Assembly: GCA_947561585.1 (NCBI GenBank)
Contig: CANNZV010000849.1
Coordinates: forward strand, 146,976 to 210,975
DNA length: 64,000 bases
Reading direction: 5' to 3'
DNA from: Caprella mutica
Lineage: Eukaryota; Arthropoda; Malacostraca; Amphipoda; Caprellidae
Numbering within the stretch: position 1 is the first letter of the stretch; each line of letters opens with the position of its first letter. Below, piece after piece: positions 21,493 through 30,850 of this stretch. Position numbers and translations under genes: made by a program. Below the pieces are notes generated by a model. It made no database searches and was not told where the DNA came from. It saw only the letters and a program-made list of their open reading frames with translations.

Positions 21493-23314
21493 CTTACCGA
21501 TTCCTTTCCGTCTAAGGAATCAACTCCACTTTTGGCGGTTCGCGTCTCCTATGACGCAAAAGATTATTCAAAAAGGACTGTCATGGAAGTGGAGCCCCAA
21601 ACCTCCCTCCCTCCAACTGCCACCTTCTTCAACATGCAAAGGAAACATCACCCCTCACATCAAAAAGTTAATCGATCGCGGGGTCATATTTCCAGCTCCG
21701 TTTCAACCTTGCTACCCAAGTCGCATCTTCTTAGTACCAAAATCTACAGGGGGGGAAAGACTTATCATAGACCTGTCTTCACTGAACAAATACATTCATT
21801 GCCCTACGTTCAAAATGCAAGATGTAACCAAAATCAAAAATTCCATCCCGAAACAAGCTCTTTTCACGTCAATCGACATATCAGACGCATTCCACCACAT
21901 ACCAATTCACCCTCGCTTCCAAAAGTATCTGGCTTTCACCCACGACCAACAGCTCTTCTTCTTTCAGGGAATGCCCTTCGGTTTAAATCTAGGCCCTTTG
22001 ATATTTACAAAAGTAATAACAGAAGTTCTCAAGCGAGTGCACAATCTCAAGATCACGGCATCAGTTTACATAGACGATTGGTTACTATGGAACACATCCC
22101 TCTTGCAGCTGCAAGCCAACACCCTATTAACCACAGACTTGCTCTCACATCTGGGGTTCACCATAAATTGGACAAAATCCCAACTTCTCCCCTCGAAAAC
22201 TATTACCTACCTAGGAGTTCTGTGGAACGGTGCAGATTACACAGTAGCACCAAGCAATCACAACATCAACAAAGCCTTGCAACAGGTAAGGACAACGCTG
22301 TCCAAACCCTACATCAACAAGAAGAGCTACCAAACCCTTCTTGGAACGCTAAACTTCATTGCTCCCTTTATAAATCAGGGCAAATTCCATCTGAGGCAAA
22401 TCATTCTCTCAGCTCCGAAATTCAAAGTCCAAAAGAAAGTTTTGTTATCTCCAAATTTCCGAAGCCAGCTAAAATGGTGGATGATCAGAGCCAACCTAGC
22501 CTGCCCAGCTCCGATCTCAGTACCTCCACCATGGATAACAATTTGGACAGATGCCTCCAGCACAGGATGGGGGGGAGCATGTTCCCTAGGGAGAACAGCC
22601 TGGGGAGAATGGTCTCCCTACGAAAGACAATTGCACATCAACGCGCAGGAATGTCTTGCAGTCCTCAAGTGCCTTCAGCAGTTCAAGCCTCCAGTACTGA
22701 CGACTATTCTCATCAGGACAGACAACTCTGTCATAGTATCTCTGATAAACAAACAGGGATCAAACAAAAGCCACAGGCTCAACCGCCTGCTTCTCCCTCT
22801 CTTACAATTGTGCGCCAACCTTCAGTGGGTTCTAATAGCCAGACATATTCCGGGTCATTTGAACTCCTGGGCAGATTCACTGTCCAGGAACCACATAATT
22901 CGGGCAGAATGGACACTGACAGCACAATCTTTCCAGAACGCCACAAAACATTGCCAGCCGGAAGTGGATCTTTTTGCGCATCCCGGCAATGCACAACTCC
23001 CGATCTTCGGCTGTGTCTTTCACCATCCTCTGGCCACAGTAGTAGACGCTCTGTCGGCAGACTGGAATCGTTGGGAAGCGCTTTACCTCTTTCCCCCAAT
23101 AGATCTCATTCCTCTTTGCCTTCAAAAGCTAGAAAACTTCCTCGGAAAAGGAGTATTCATCGCCCCTTACCTCCCGTCGGCAGCCTGGTGGCCCGCCCTC
23201 ATCACCCGCTGCGAACTGTTAGACGAGGAATTAGAAATTTTCCAGGTGGTACGGGATACAAAAGTTTGGCTAAAAGACGCGACGTCACTAGTTTTTCGCG
23301 CCTTCAACTTCTAA
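21152..23314 (+). CDS. pol: DIRS ORF2, reverse transcriptase / RNase H (720 aa)
   Basis: RT motifs in order are FTSIDISDAFHHIPIHP, FFQGMPFGLNLGP and the catalytic YIDD at residues 306-309. RNase H follows, with IWTDASSTGWGG, INAQECLAVL, RTDNSVIVSLI and HIPGHLNSWADSLSR. The C-terminal region (DLFAHPGNAQLP...VVDALSADWNRWEALYLFPP) matches the conserved tail found after RNase H in DIRS elements, sometimes described as methyltransferase-like. The first ATG overlaps ORF1; RT homology proper starts near 21,500, so true translation may begin later or by frameshift (+1 relative to ORF1). Confidence 0.92.
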   Translation: MRKMHLLSSIYFLPPILTPTNLTHTRNTPEGAGRLPVHSELHLKAMQTLPFEVEGVELLQLEINKRAEECIGEIFAGSPRQFPITPQLITEVPSEVIPEIEVRQTSRTDINHNDLPIPFRLRNQLHFWRFASPMTQKIIQKGLSWKWSPKPPSLQLPPSSTCKGNITPHIKKLIDRGVIFPAPFQPCYPSRIFLVPKSTGGERLIIDLSSLNKYIHCPTFKMQDVTKIKNSIPKQALFTSIDISDAFHHIPIHPRFQKYLAFTHDQQLFFFQGMPFGLNLGPLIFTKVITEVLKRVHNLKITASVYIDDWLLWNTSLLQLQANTLLTTDLLSHLGFTINWTKSQLLPSKTITYLGVLWNGADYTVAPSNHNINKALQQVRTTLSKPYINKKSYQTLLGTLNFIAPFINQGKFHLRQIILSAPKFKVQKKVLLSPNFRSQLKWWMIRANLACPAPISVPPPWITIWTDASSTGWGGACSLGRTAWGEWSPYERQLHINAQECLAVLKCLQQFKPPVLTTILIRTDNSVIVSLINKQGSNKSHRLNRLLLPLLQLCANLQWVLIARHIPGHLNSWADSLSRNHIIRAEWTLTAQSFQNATKHCQPEVDLFAHPGNAQLPIFGCVFHHPLATVVDALSADWNRWEALYLFPPIDLIPLCLQKLENFLGKGVFIAPYLPSAAWWPALITRCELLDEELEIFQVVRDTKVWLKDATSLVFRAFNF

Positions 23315-24282
23315 CAAGAATTTACACCTCAAAGTTTTCCCAATCAGTAGCAACTGCTCTTGTAGCCACCCATAGAACTTCCACCTCTTCCCAGTATCAG
23401 AATTGTTGGAAAGATTTCCAAAAGTGGCTTACAGAACAACCTGCGGGTCGAATCTCAAAAGATACCGTATTGAAATACTTAATTCACTTGGGGACAGAAA
23501 GGAATTTAAACCCTAAGACTATCCTCGTCTATCGCAATGCTCTACACTTACCGTTGCTACATGGCTTTAATATAAATACGAAGGATCAGGAATTTTCACT
23601 CCTTTCCAGAGCTCAATTTATCTGCAATCCCCCAAAACAACGTTTTGTCCCTACCTGGGACCCAAACCTTGTACTATCTATGCTTGAACTTCCCCAATTC
23701 CAGAATAGTGTCGCTTCGCCTTCGGACCTATTGGCTAAGACAATATTTCTAGTAGCTTTAGCCACTGGCAACAGAGTGGGGGAGTTATCAGCACTTTCTA
23801 GATGTTCGGCCTCTTTCTCGCAAGAACTCTCCGAAGTAGTGATACCTGTCAAACAGGGCTTCCTATACAAAAACCAGTCTATGTTCAGGACTCCTCCTAA
23901 TATAGTCATACCAGCACTCTATGAAGAAAATGAGGAGTTGCCTCACACTCTTTGCCCGGTCCAAGCATTGAAACAATGGTTGGATTTATCTGCTGCCTGG
24001 GAATCAGATGCGGTTTTTCTCAATCCCATTTCCTTCAAACCTATGAACAAGAGTGCCATTGCACAATCACTCGTCAGGACTATAAACTTAGCCATTCCTG
24101 GCGTATTTGCTAAAGCACATGATGTTAGGAAAATAAGTGCATCGATCGCATGGACTAGGGGTGTTTCTCCTTTTGAAATTACTAAGCGCCTATTCTGGGC
24201 ATCTTCCTCTACGTTCATTGCAAAATACTTAGTCCCTCTCAAGTCAAGAGCACACAGATGTGTAGCTGCAGGATCTATTTAA
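21532..24282 (+). CDS. DIRS ORF3, tyrosine recombinase (916-codon ORF; domain in last ~330 residues)
   Basis: The recombinase replaces an integrase and inserts a circular DNA intermediate. The phage-integrase-type catalytic set is complete: Arg748 (ATGNRVGEL), His863 and Arg866 (HDVRK), and Tyr899 (IAKYLVP). A core-binding N-terminal domain starts near residue 585 (about 23,285). The first ~580 codons lie entirely over the RT gene in another frame, show no recognised domain, and are probably not translated as such. The frame equals that of ORF1, separated only by its TGA and 39 nt. Confidence 0.88.
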   Translation: MAVRVSYDAKDYSKRTVMEVEPQTSLPPTATFFNMQRKHHPSHQKVNRSRGHISSSVSTLLPKSHLLSTKIYRGGKTYHRPVFTEQIHSLPYVQNARCNQNQKFHPETSSFHVNRHIRRIPPHTNSPSLPKVSGFHPRPTALLLSGNALRFKSRPFDIYKSNNRSSQASAQSQDHGISLHRRLVTMEHIPLAAASQHPINHRLALTSGVHHKLDKIPTSPLENYYLPRSSVERCRLHSSTKQSQHQQSLATGKDNAVQTLHQQEELPNPSWNAKLHCSLYKSGQIPSEANHSLSSEIQSPKESFVISKFPKPAKMVDDQSQPSLPSSDLSTSTMDNNLDRCLQHRMGGSMFPRENSLGRMVSLRKTIAHQRAGMSCSPQVPSAVQASSTDDYSHQDRQLCHSISDKQTGIKQKPQAQPPASPSLTIVRQPSVGSNSQTYSGSFELLGRFTVQEPHNSGRMDTDSTIFPERHKTLPAGSGSFCASRQCTTPDLRLCLSPSSGHSSRRSVGRLESLGSALPLSPNRSHSSLPSKARKLPRKRSIHRPLPPVGSLVARPHHPLRTVRRGIRNFPGGTGYKSLAKRRDVTSFSRLQLLTRIYTSKFSQSVATALVATHRTSTSSQYQNCWKDFQKWLTEQPAGRISKDTVLKYLIHLGTERNLNPKTILVYRNALHLPLLHGFNINTKDQEFSLLSRAQFICNPPKQRFVPTWDPNLVLSMLELPQFQNSVASPSDLLAKTIFLVALATGNRVGELSALSRCSASFSQELSEVVIPVKQGFLYKNQSMFRTPPNIVIPALYEENEELPHTLCPVQALKQWLDLSAAWESDAVFLNPISFKPMNKSAIAQSLVRTINLAIPGVFAKAHDVRKISASIAWTRGVSPFEITKRLFWASSSTFIAKYLVPLKSRAHRCVAAGSI

Positions 24283-24761
24283 TACCTCTAGCGATTATAT
24301 GAGAGAACCGCCATATTACTCATAGTTATTATATTTAAGCATCTTTAGTAGATACTATCTCTTTTCGTTTTACATATTCATAAGATTTAATTTCTTTCCT
24401 ATTTTGTTCCTTTTTCGTGAATTGTACTGATGTATTTTCAAACATGTCAGATATTATGGTCCTCTATGTTCCATGTTAGCTATCAGAATATTGTTAGCTC
24501 TTTATTTTTATTTTGTGCTGATATACAGTAATTATTTCTCATGTTACCAAAGGATGTAGATCTCAATACACATTAAGTTACCAAACAATCATTTCATTAT
24601 AAACCTTTTCCATTTAAAGCACCTTCACTAGGATAAACAATAAGAGTTGGGAAGGGTTTTTAAAAAACTCGTATAAGTTTCCTAAGCTCTTTCACGCAGG
24701 CTATTAGTCTGCCTTCCACATACTGTGCTCGAGTTTTACTCTGCGCTACGCAGTGACTCGT

Positions 24762-24860
24762 TATCCTAAAGCTAACGTACCGAGGTAAATACTCTGCTAC
24801 AGAATACCACTCTTGCATTAAAGAGCTATTTCTGTAGCTGTATTTACTGAGGTACGTTAG
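24762..24860 (+). repeat. DIRS internal complementary region
   Basis: 24,762-24,806 is the reverse complement of the element's extreme left end (17,729-17,773). 24,803-24,860 is the reverse complement of its extreme right end (25,100-25,157). The two meet at the shared AATA. In the DIRS model this region templates closure of the circular intermediate. Confidence 0.93.
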
Positions 24861-24916
24861 TGTCCCTACCTCCTCCCTCCAGACTAATATCACAATTTTA
24901 AATCCACTGTTGCTTC

Positions 24917-25120
24917 GGAACTGGTTTGATCTCTCCTACGTCACCTCTATATATAGCCTGCGGGACGGGAGACATGTCCAGACCGGAAAGACTAATAGGA
25001 AACATTATCGGAAACTTTTTTTTTTTTTTTTTTTTGTCTTTCCAGTTCCTCTCAGTTTTTTAAACCACCCAACTACCACATGGTGAGGATATCCTAAAGC
25101 TAACGTACCTCAGTAAATAC
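24917..25120 (-). repeat. right inverted terminal repeat of the DIRS element
   Basis: Reverse complement of 17,743-17,946, including the homopolymer (T run at about 25,017-25,036). The remaining ~37 bp to the element end differ from the left end and are represented in the internal complementary region. Confidence 0.9.
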
Positions 25121-25157
25121 AGCTACAGAAATAGCTCTTTAATGCAAGAGTGGTATT

Positions 25158-25172
25158 GTGTATTTACCTTAG
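25158..25172. mobile_element. right terminus of the MITE split by the DIRS insertion
   Basis: GTGTATTTACCTTAG is the exact reverse complement of CTAAGGTAAATACAC at 17,579-17,593. It is the only part of the host MITE on this side. Confidence 0.7.
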
Positions 25173-25685
25173 TTCTTGCCCATCAAAAAAAATATTTCAA
25201 ATTATTCATACTCTCTTAGATAAAACTGTTGCAAATAATAATTCAATGATGGTAGTTTTGATCTTACTAACTGATAGTATGGAACGGCTAGTTATTGCGT
25301 CAATAATTTAGTGCATGAAAATTCAATTGATATTATATCAAATGATGCCTAACAGTTTTTCGAGTTGTGCTACACAATGTAGTTATTATTTCATTAGAAT
25401 TTGATATACGATGAAATCTGTGAGTAAACCAATATTACAAAATTGTTAAATAACTGTTCCTGTAGTTACTCACATGTGAAAAATACACGACTAGCGTTAT
25501 AGATTAGCGCAATAGTTTTTATAAATATAGTTAATTCGTCGAAGGCCTGATAGTTAAATTAATCTTTAATCGAAATATATTTTTATTCATTAATACATAG
25601 TGTTTGATTCGTGCTATCTTTCAATATTCAAAGATAATTCAATAATTGGCCACTAATTAGTCATAAACTTTTTACTAATTTTCAT
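25173..25685. other. AT-rich spacer, nothing recognised
   Basis: No ORF or repeat identified between the DIRS insertion site and the next dispersed repeat. Confidence 0.5.
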
Positions 25686-26110
25686 CTTTTCTCAATACTA
25701 CAAAAAGGCGGAGCTTATCCTATGCAACGTTGTCAAATCTCAAAATTTTGACTGAAAACTCCACGGTTTTTGCATCTAAAATTTAAAGTGACCTCGTTTA
25801 TTCTTCCCCTGATATTACATACACTCTTTGTTTTGATTTCAAATTTGAATTTATAAGCAAGCAATGCGTTTTCAGGCTTCGTTTAAGGTATAAGTAAATT
25901 GTTTCTTAAAGTGTATAAACGTTTCTATAATAAGTATATTCAATGTAATACTTTTACAAGAATATTAAATGTATTTATTATACCTAATACCTAGTTGACA
26001 TTCAAAACAATTGGTGTACATTCTTTTTCATCAGACTGAAAATTAGCAAGTCGGAAGTAAAATAGGTTATAAAATAGGATATAAAATTTTTTAAAGGCAT
26101 ATAGAATATG
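25686..26110. repeat. dispersed TTAA-type repeat (family C), copy with empty maT site
   Basis: 25,686-25,805 is the reverse complement of 9,470-9,590. 25,820-26,080 is co-linear with 58,385-58,477 plus 59,776-59,950. The stretch AATTGTTTCTTAAAGTGTAT (25,898-25,917) is the uninterrupted counterpart of the site into which the maT element at 58,478 inserted. Confidence 0.75.
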
Positions 26111-26408
26111 CTTTGAAAATAAGGAAAAAATACAGAAATTAATTGAAAGGAAATATATATATATACATTAATATATGTACAGGTATATAGGGGTTTATTG
26201 ATCGTTTAATAGTGTCTCTTTTAGCTTTAAAATTAATGGGGTTGTCGGATGGAGAAATTCCATTCTCTGATAACTAGGATAGTTAAATTGTATAATTAAG
26301 TTTAGAGAGGTAATAGCTACTGATAGTTTTAATCTCATAGTTCTAATTTTTGTTATATGTAAAAATAAAGAAAGTAGATCTTTCCCAATTGACGACTTCC
26401 ACCAAATT
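26111..26408. other. AT-rich spacer
   Basis: No feature recognised apart from a short TATATATATA run near 26,155. Confidence 0.4.
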
Positions 26409-26414
26409 TAACTT

Positions 26415-27315
26415 AAGTGCCGAAGTGCTTCTAGGACCTAAAAGAAGGCATTTTAGGACCATAAAAAAGGCATTTTAGGACCTAAAAAGGGCATTTTAGG
26501 ACCTAAATACAGCATTTTAGGTCTTATGCATACATTTTTAAGATTAATAAATAGGTACTTACAACGAATAAATCAGCATTTTGAAGTATAAAATTGACAG
26601 CTTTTAGTCCGTTTAAATGAAAAAAATGGTGAAAACAAATAAACAATTCATCCCTTAAAAATTCAATGAATCTAGTTTATAGTATATTTATTCAAATTAA
26701 ACCTAAAAGTATTATAAAAAAGGTTAGGTAAATTGAAATTCATGAAATGAAACTAATTCCAATATTAAATTCGAAATTTGTATTTATAGCAAACCCTCGT
26801 AGTAGACAACCTCAGATTAAACAAATCATACATTAGATAATTAGACCAATTAAGATACTCTGAAATTGTTGTACAGCAAAACACAATTTTTGCCGCCTGG
26901 CAGTTTTTCTATTGTAAATATTACGAATATCCCTAGGTTCTACATATATCTCTCTTTGAATAGTTTATTATTCACTATTTTGTGCATGGCAGAGTCTGTG
27001 CTAAAAAATGATGCAAAGAATCACAGAAAACTAGATACAGTGGTGACTATACTAATTCTTGAAGTGATATAAGTAGTTTATTTGTATAATAATTCAGACT
27101 GATTTTGATTGAATTTAAACGTTCTATGAATTTATCAAAATAACCTATCAACTTTACCGACTTACCAAATTATTTAATAATATAAAAAGCCCAAAATAAA
27201 ACTTCGCATCATTTTTAGGAGTTTATGATATTTTAGGACTTTATGGCATTTTAAGGACTTTATGGCATTGATTGACTTAATTGCATTTAATGACTTTATG
27301 GCATTTGTCCGGGCT
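26415..27315. repeat. two direct arrays of GGCATTTTAGGAC-type units around an AT-rich core
   Basis: The left array at 26,415-26,525 has about five units of AAGGCATTTTAGGACCTAAA. The right array at 27,215-27,312 has about five units of ATGGCATTTTAAGGACTTT. Unlike the other array pairs in the window, these two are in the same orientation. The 68-codon ORF between them has no recognisable motif. Whether it is one element is uncertain. Confidence 0.5.
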
Positions 27316-27594
27316 CTAGTAATAACTAATAAGTAATAAGCAAAACAAACAAACCGATCGGGTGTCACAGGTACATTTGCCGTTTATTTCTGATAAATAT
27401 AATGATATATGAATATCGGGAGGATGAGTCGTTTCCCGAACCCACCATGCCATGTCATTAAACAATCATTAAGGGTATCCGGAAAAAAATCCCCCCGGAT
27501 AAAATCCCCCCAAAAACATATTTGTGCCCAATTTGTAGAAAAGTGTTGTAGAAAAATATGACCAATATACTTCTACAGCTACCCAGCTAACCAT

Positions 27595-28300
27595 ATCCTC
27601 TCTGTCCCTCGTGGGACATCCCTCGCTAGCTAGGGACAGAGAGGGACGTGGGATTTCAGACGTATCCAGACGTCTGAAATCCCACGTCTTTCCAACGTCT
27701 GAAATCCCACTCACGTCCCACGTCTTACACAAGCGGGATGTCCCTCGTCTGTCCCACGTCTTAAATCCCACGTCTTTCCCACGCGGGATGTCCCTCTCTG
27801 TCCCACGCGGGATATCCCTCTCTGTCCCACGTCTGTCCCACGTGGGATGTCCCTCTCTGTCCCACGCAGGATGTCCCTCTCTGTCCCACGTCTGTCTCCA
27901 CGCGGGATTTCCCTCTCTGTCCCACGTGGGATATCCCTCTCTGTCCCACGCGGGATGACCCTCTCTGTCCCACGTCTGTCCCACGTGGGATGTCCCTCTC
28001 TGTCCCACGCGGGATATCCCTCTCTGTCCCACGTCTTTCCCACGTGGGATGTCTTTCTCTGTCCCACGCGGGATGTCCCTCTTTGTCCCACGTCTGTCCC
28101 ACGCGGGATGTCCCTCTCTGTCCCTCGTCTGTTTTACACGGGAAAAAGTACGCGGGATCTCCCTCTCTGTCCCACGTCTGTCCCACGTGGGATGTCCCTC
28201 TCAGTCCCACGCGGGATATCCCTCTCTGTCCCACGTCTGTCCCACGCAGGATGTCCCTCTCTGTCCCTCGTCTGTTTTACGCGGGAAAATTTATACCAAA
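27595..28300. repeat. minisatellite: CCCACGCGGGATGTCCCTCT units
   Basis: About 24-bp units alternate CCCACGCGGGATGTCCCTCT plus CTGT with a shorter CCCACGTCTGT unit; many contain the palindrome CCCACGTGGGA with its CACGTG core. No stop occurs in several frames on both strands, so long low-complexity ORFs appear; none is credible as a gene. Confidence 0.92.
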
Positions 28301-28334
28301 AAGGTATATCTATCTCAAGCTTTAATTTATTTAC

Positions 28335-28810
28335 GTATCATAACTAGGTAGGTATTCATAAACAGATGTAGGTAACTAGGTAGGTATTGATGAATACTAG
28401 TAGGTAACTAGGACCTAGATTGGTATTTATATACAGTTGTAGGCCACTAGGTAGGCAATGTTAAACACAAGAAGGTAACTAATTAGGTATTGATAAACAG
28501 ATGTAGGCAACTAGGTAGGCATTGATAAACACCAGTAGGCAACTAAGTAGGCATTGATAAACACCAGTAGGTAACTAGGTAGGTATTGACAAATAGTAAT
28601 GTAGGTAACTAAGTAGGTACTGATAAATACTACGTTATAGGTAAGAAGTGATAACCACCAGTAGGTACAGATTGGTGGTTATCACTTGTAGGTTACTAGG
28701 TAGTTATAAATAAACTCTAGAAAGTAACTAGATAGGTATAAGGTAGTCATGATACCACCAGAAGGTAACTATAGGTAAGATTAATTAACAGTTATAGGTA
28801 ATTAGGTAGT
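28335..28810. repeat. ~30-bp degenerate repeat: GTAGGTAACTAGGTAGGTAT units
   Basis: About 15 diverged units of GTAGGTAACTAGGTAGGTAT followed by TGATAAACACCA, with the unit degrading toward the right. Confidence 0.85.
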
Positions 28811-28995
28811 TAATAACATTACTTAACATTATCAATACAAATATTAATAAATAACTTTATACACATTCTTATCATTTACATTAAAAAATAAAAGATACCA
28901 AAATGTAGAATATTAAATCATATTTATTTAAAATAATTTTAAGAAGCACGCAAGTTATCAAGTTGCATGAAGATCATTTCAATACTTCTTGTACC

Positions 28996-29080
28996 ATGTC
29001 CAGGATAGCTAAGTGGTAGCATCGCAGGCTTGAATAGTACATCACACTAGAGTCCTGAGTTCGATTCCCGAGATGACCAC
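28996..29080 (+). ncRNA. tRNA-like sequence with A and B boxes (SINE head or tRNA relic)
   Basis: TAGCTAAGTGGTAG (about 29,007) fits the Pol III A box, and GAGTTCGATTCC (about 29,059) fits the B box at the usual spacing. An intervening GCAGGCTTGAA could be an anticodon arm. The acceptor stem does not pair convincingly and the T stem is weak, so I do not call a functional tRNA. A tRNA-derived SINE or a degenerate tRNA is more likely. Confidence 0.5.
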
Positions 29081-29284
29081 TACAATTCTTTCTCCGTTTC
29101 TTCCCATTTAATTTGTATATAGCAACATGTAATATTAAAATAAATGATATACAGCCAAATGTACATATACACTACATATATGCAATATGGTAAGAAATTG
29201 CTATAATGATTAGTATGATCTTTTTTATTTCTTATACATATTTATATACCCCAATTAACCGAAGTAGTTTGAGCCAAAAGAGAG

Positions 29285-29885
29285 ATATGTCCCCCTTGCA
29301 GAGGGGGACATCCACACTCTGTCCCACGTCTTGCAGAGGGGGACATCCGCTCTCTGTCCCACATCTTGCGGAGGGGGACATACGCAATCTGTCCCACGTC
29401 TTGCAGAGGGGGACATCCGAACTCTGTCCCACGTCTTGAAGAGGGGGACATCCACACTCTGTCCCACGTCTTGCAGAGGGGGATATTCCCACTCTGTCCC
29501 ACGTCTTGAATACTCACTCTGTCCCACGTGGGTCCCACGTCTTATTTCCCTCTTCCCTCTATAGCGAGTGACATCCGCACTCTGTCCCACGTGGGTCCCA
29601 CGTCTTGAATCCCTCTATAGCGAGGGACATCCACACTCTGTCCCACGTGGGTCCCACGTCTTGAAAACGGAGTGGGGTAAGACGTGGGACAGATGGATCT
29701 CCCCCTCTATCAGAGGGGGACAAGACGTGGGATCAGACGTCTTGCAGAGGGGGACCTTTGTGCAAATGAAGAGGGTTAGACGTCTGCAAGACGTCTGATG
29801 TACCCCGCCCCACGTCTTGCCCTACGTCTTAAATCCCTCTATAGCGAGGGGTATCAGACGTCTTAAGACGTGGGACAAACAGCTT
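29285..29885. repeat. minisatellite: TTGCAGAGGGGGACATCC units
   Basis: Units of about 33 bp (CTTGCAGAGGGGGACATCC, then ACTCTGTCCCACGT) for the first half, then a related form with TATAGCGAGGGACATCC and CCCACGTGGGTCCCACGT. It shares CTCTGTCCCACGT with the array at 27.6 kb, so the two probably derive from one ancestral terminal unit. Confidence 0.92.
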
Positions 29886-29900
29886 TTGGTTAGCTGGGTA

Positions 29901-30850
29901 GTGTGTCCGCAAAAAAGTAGACGATTTTAAGAGGGTTATAATTTATAAACTATCACTGCTAGAAGATTGAAATAGGTATCATTATAAAGATAAGAATTCC
30001 AATTCTTATTTCATAATATACTTAGCATTACACTACCACCACCAGTCTCAACAAACTTATCAATATGAAAAAAAAAAAATTATCACATTATCTATAGAGT
30101 ATTAGCATGGGTTATTGATGGTATTCCATCTAAAACGGTGTCAAATAAATGTGATACATGACAAGTTAAGATTGAATGAACAATATTTTTTTCATTATAT
30201 ATATCTCGACAAATAAATTTCTCTCAGATTTGGTTCAATCTCATTGATAATTAAATTTTTCTAACCATGTTAATGATTATTCTGTCCTTGCTGTTTTTTC
30301 ATGGCTGGAATTTCATTCAACTTTTTTTTTACAGAATACTTATAATAATGTTCCATATCTTTCCTAAAATCAATAAATTGTTGTCATCACGGGTCCATTT
30401 TTAAACATCTCCACAAGAATTAGTTTTCTCTGTTTCATTGATAATTGTGCCATTCTTGAGATAATCAACCGCTAATAAAATTGAACTTCTACAGATGTTT
30501 CTATATATCGTTTTGATATGTATGAATGACATATAATTAAATTTGAGATTCAATTCTTTCAAATGAAACCTATTTCAGTCTTCTTATAGTCATAACAGTG
30601 TACAAATTACAGCCATTTTCAATCGGTTACTTTTTTATGGACCCATAATAATACTCTATACAGAATGGTATAAAAAAGTTTTTCGTATTGATTAGTTTGT
30701 TGAGACTGGTGGTGGTCATGTAATGCTAAATTTATTATTACTTAAAATTTAAAATTTTTATCTTCAAAATGAAACCTATTTCAATTTTCTAGCAATAATA
30801 GTTTACAAATAACATCCATTTTAAATCGGCTCCTCTTTGCGGACGCCCTG
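29901..30850. mobile_element. mariner-like non-autonomous element with ~190-bp inverted repeats
   Basis: The left GTCCGCAAAAAAGTAGACGA... region (29,905-30,075) is mirrored by the right ...TCGGCTCCTCTTTGCGGACG region (about 30,665-30,845). The conserved inner block CACCACCAGTCTCAACAAAC (30,038-30,057) faces GTTTGTTGAGACTGGTGGTG (30,697-30,716). TA flanks both sides (29,899-29,900 and 30,851-30,852). No transposase ORF remains. Confidence 0.75.

Larger units (their letters stand above)
17729..25157 (+). mobile_element. structurally complete DIRS-type tyrosine-recombinase retrotransposon (7.4 kb)
   Basis: The hallmarks of the DIRS order are all visible. There are ~200-bp inverted terminal repeats (17,743-17,946 and 24,917-25,120) and an internal complementary region (24,762-24,860) that joins the complements of the two outer ends. 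Three ORFs follow: gag-like 19,186-21,492, RT/RNase H 21,152-23,314, and a tyrosine recombinase ending at 24,282. There is no LTR or integrase. Both ends share TATT (17,729-17,732 and 25,154-25,157), which is also the junction in the internal region (AATA 24,803-24,806), as expected for integration by recombination of a circle without target duplication. All ORFs are intact, so the copy is probably young. Confidence 0.92.
27582..29898. mobile_element. TA-flanked element with inner CCCACGT-rich minisatellites
   Basis: The termini CCCAGCTAACCA (27,582) and TGGTTAGCTGGG (ending 29,898) are exact inverted repeats, and both are flanked by TA. Inside are two large arrays (27,595-28,300 and 29,285-29,885), a third repeat (28,335-28,810) and a tRNA-like sequence. 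Its right TA is shared with the adjacent element at 29,901. Confidence 0.6.

Noticed and set aside
27469..28351. Six long ORFs over the CCCACGT arrays
   Set aside because: Low-complexity translations of the same 24-bp unit in all frames; no evidence of a gene.
28996..29080. Functional tRNA gene
   Set aside because: A and B boxes fit, but the acceptor and T stems do not pair well enough; kept only as a tRNA-like sequence.
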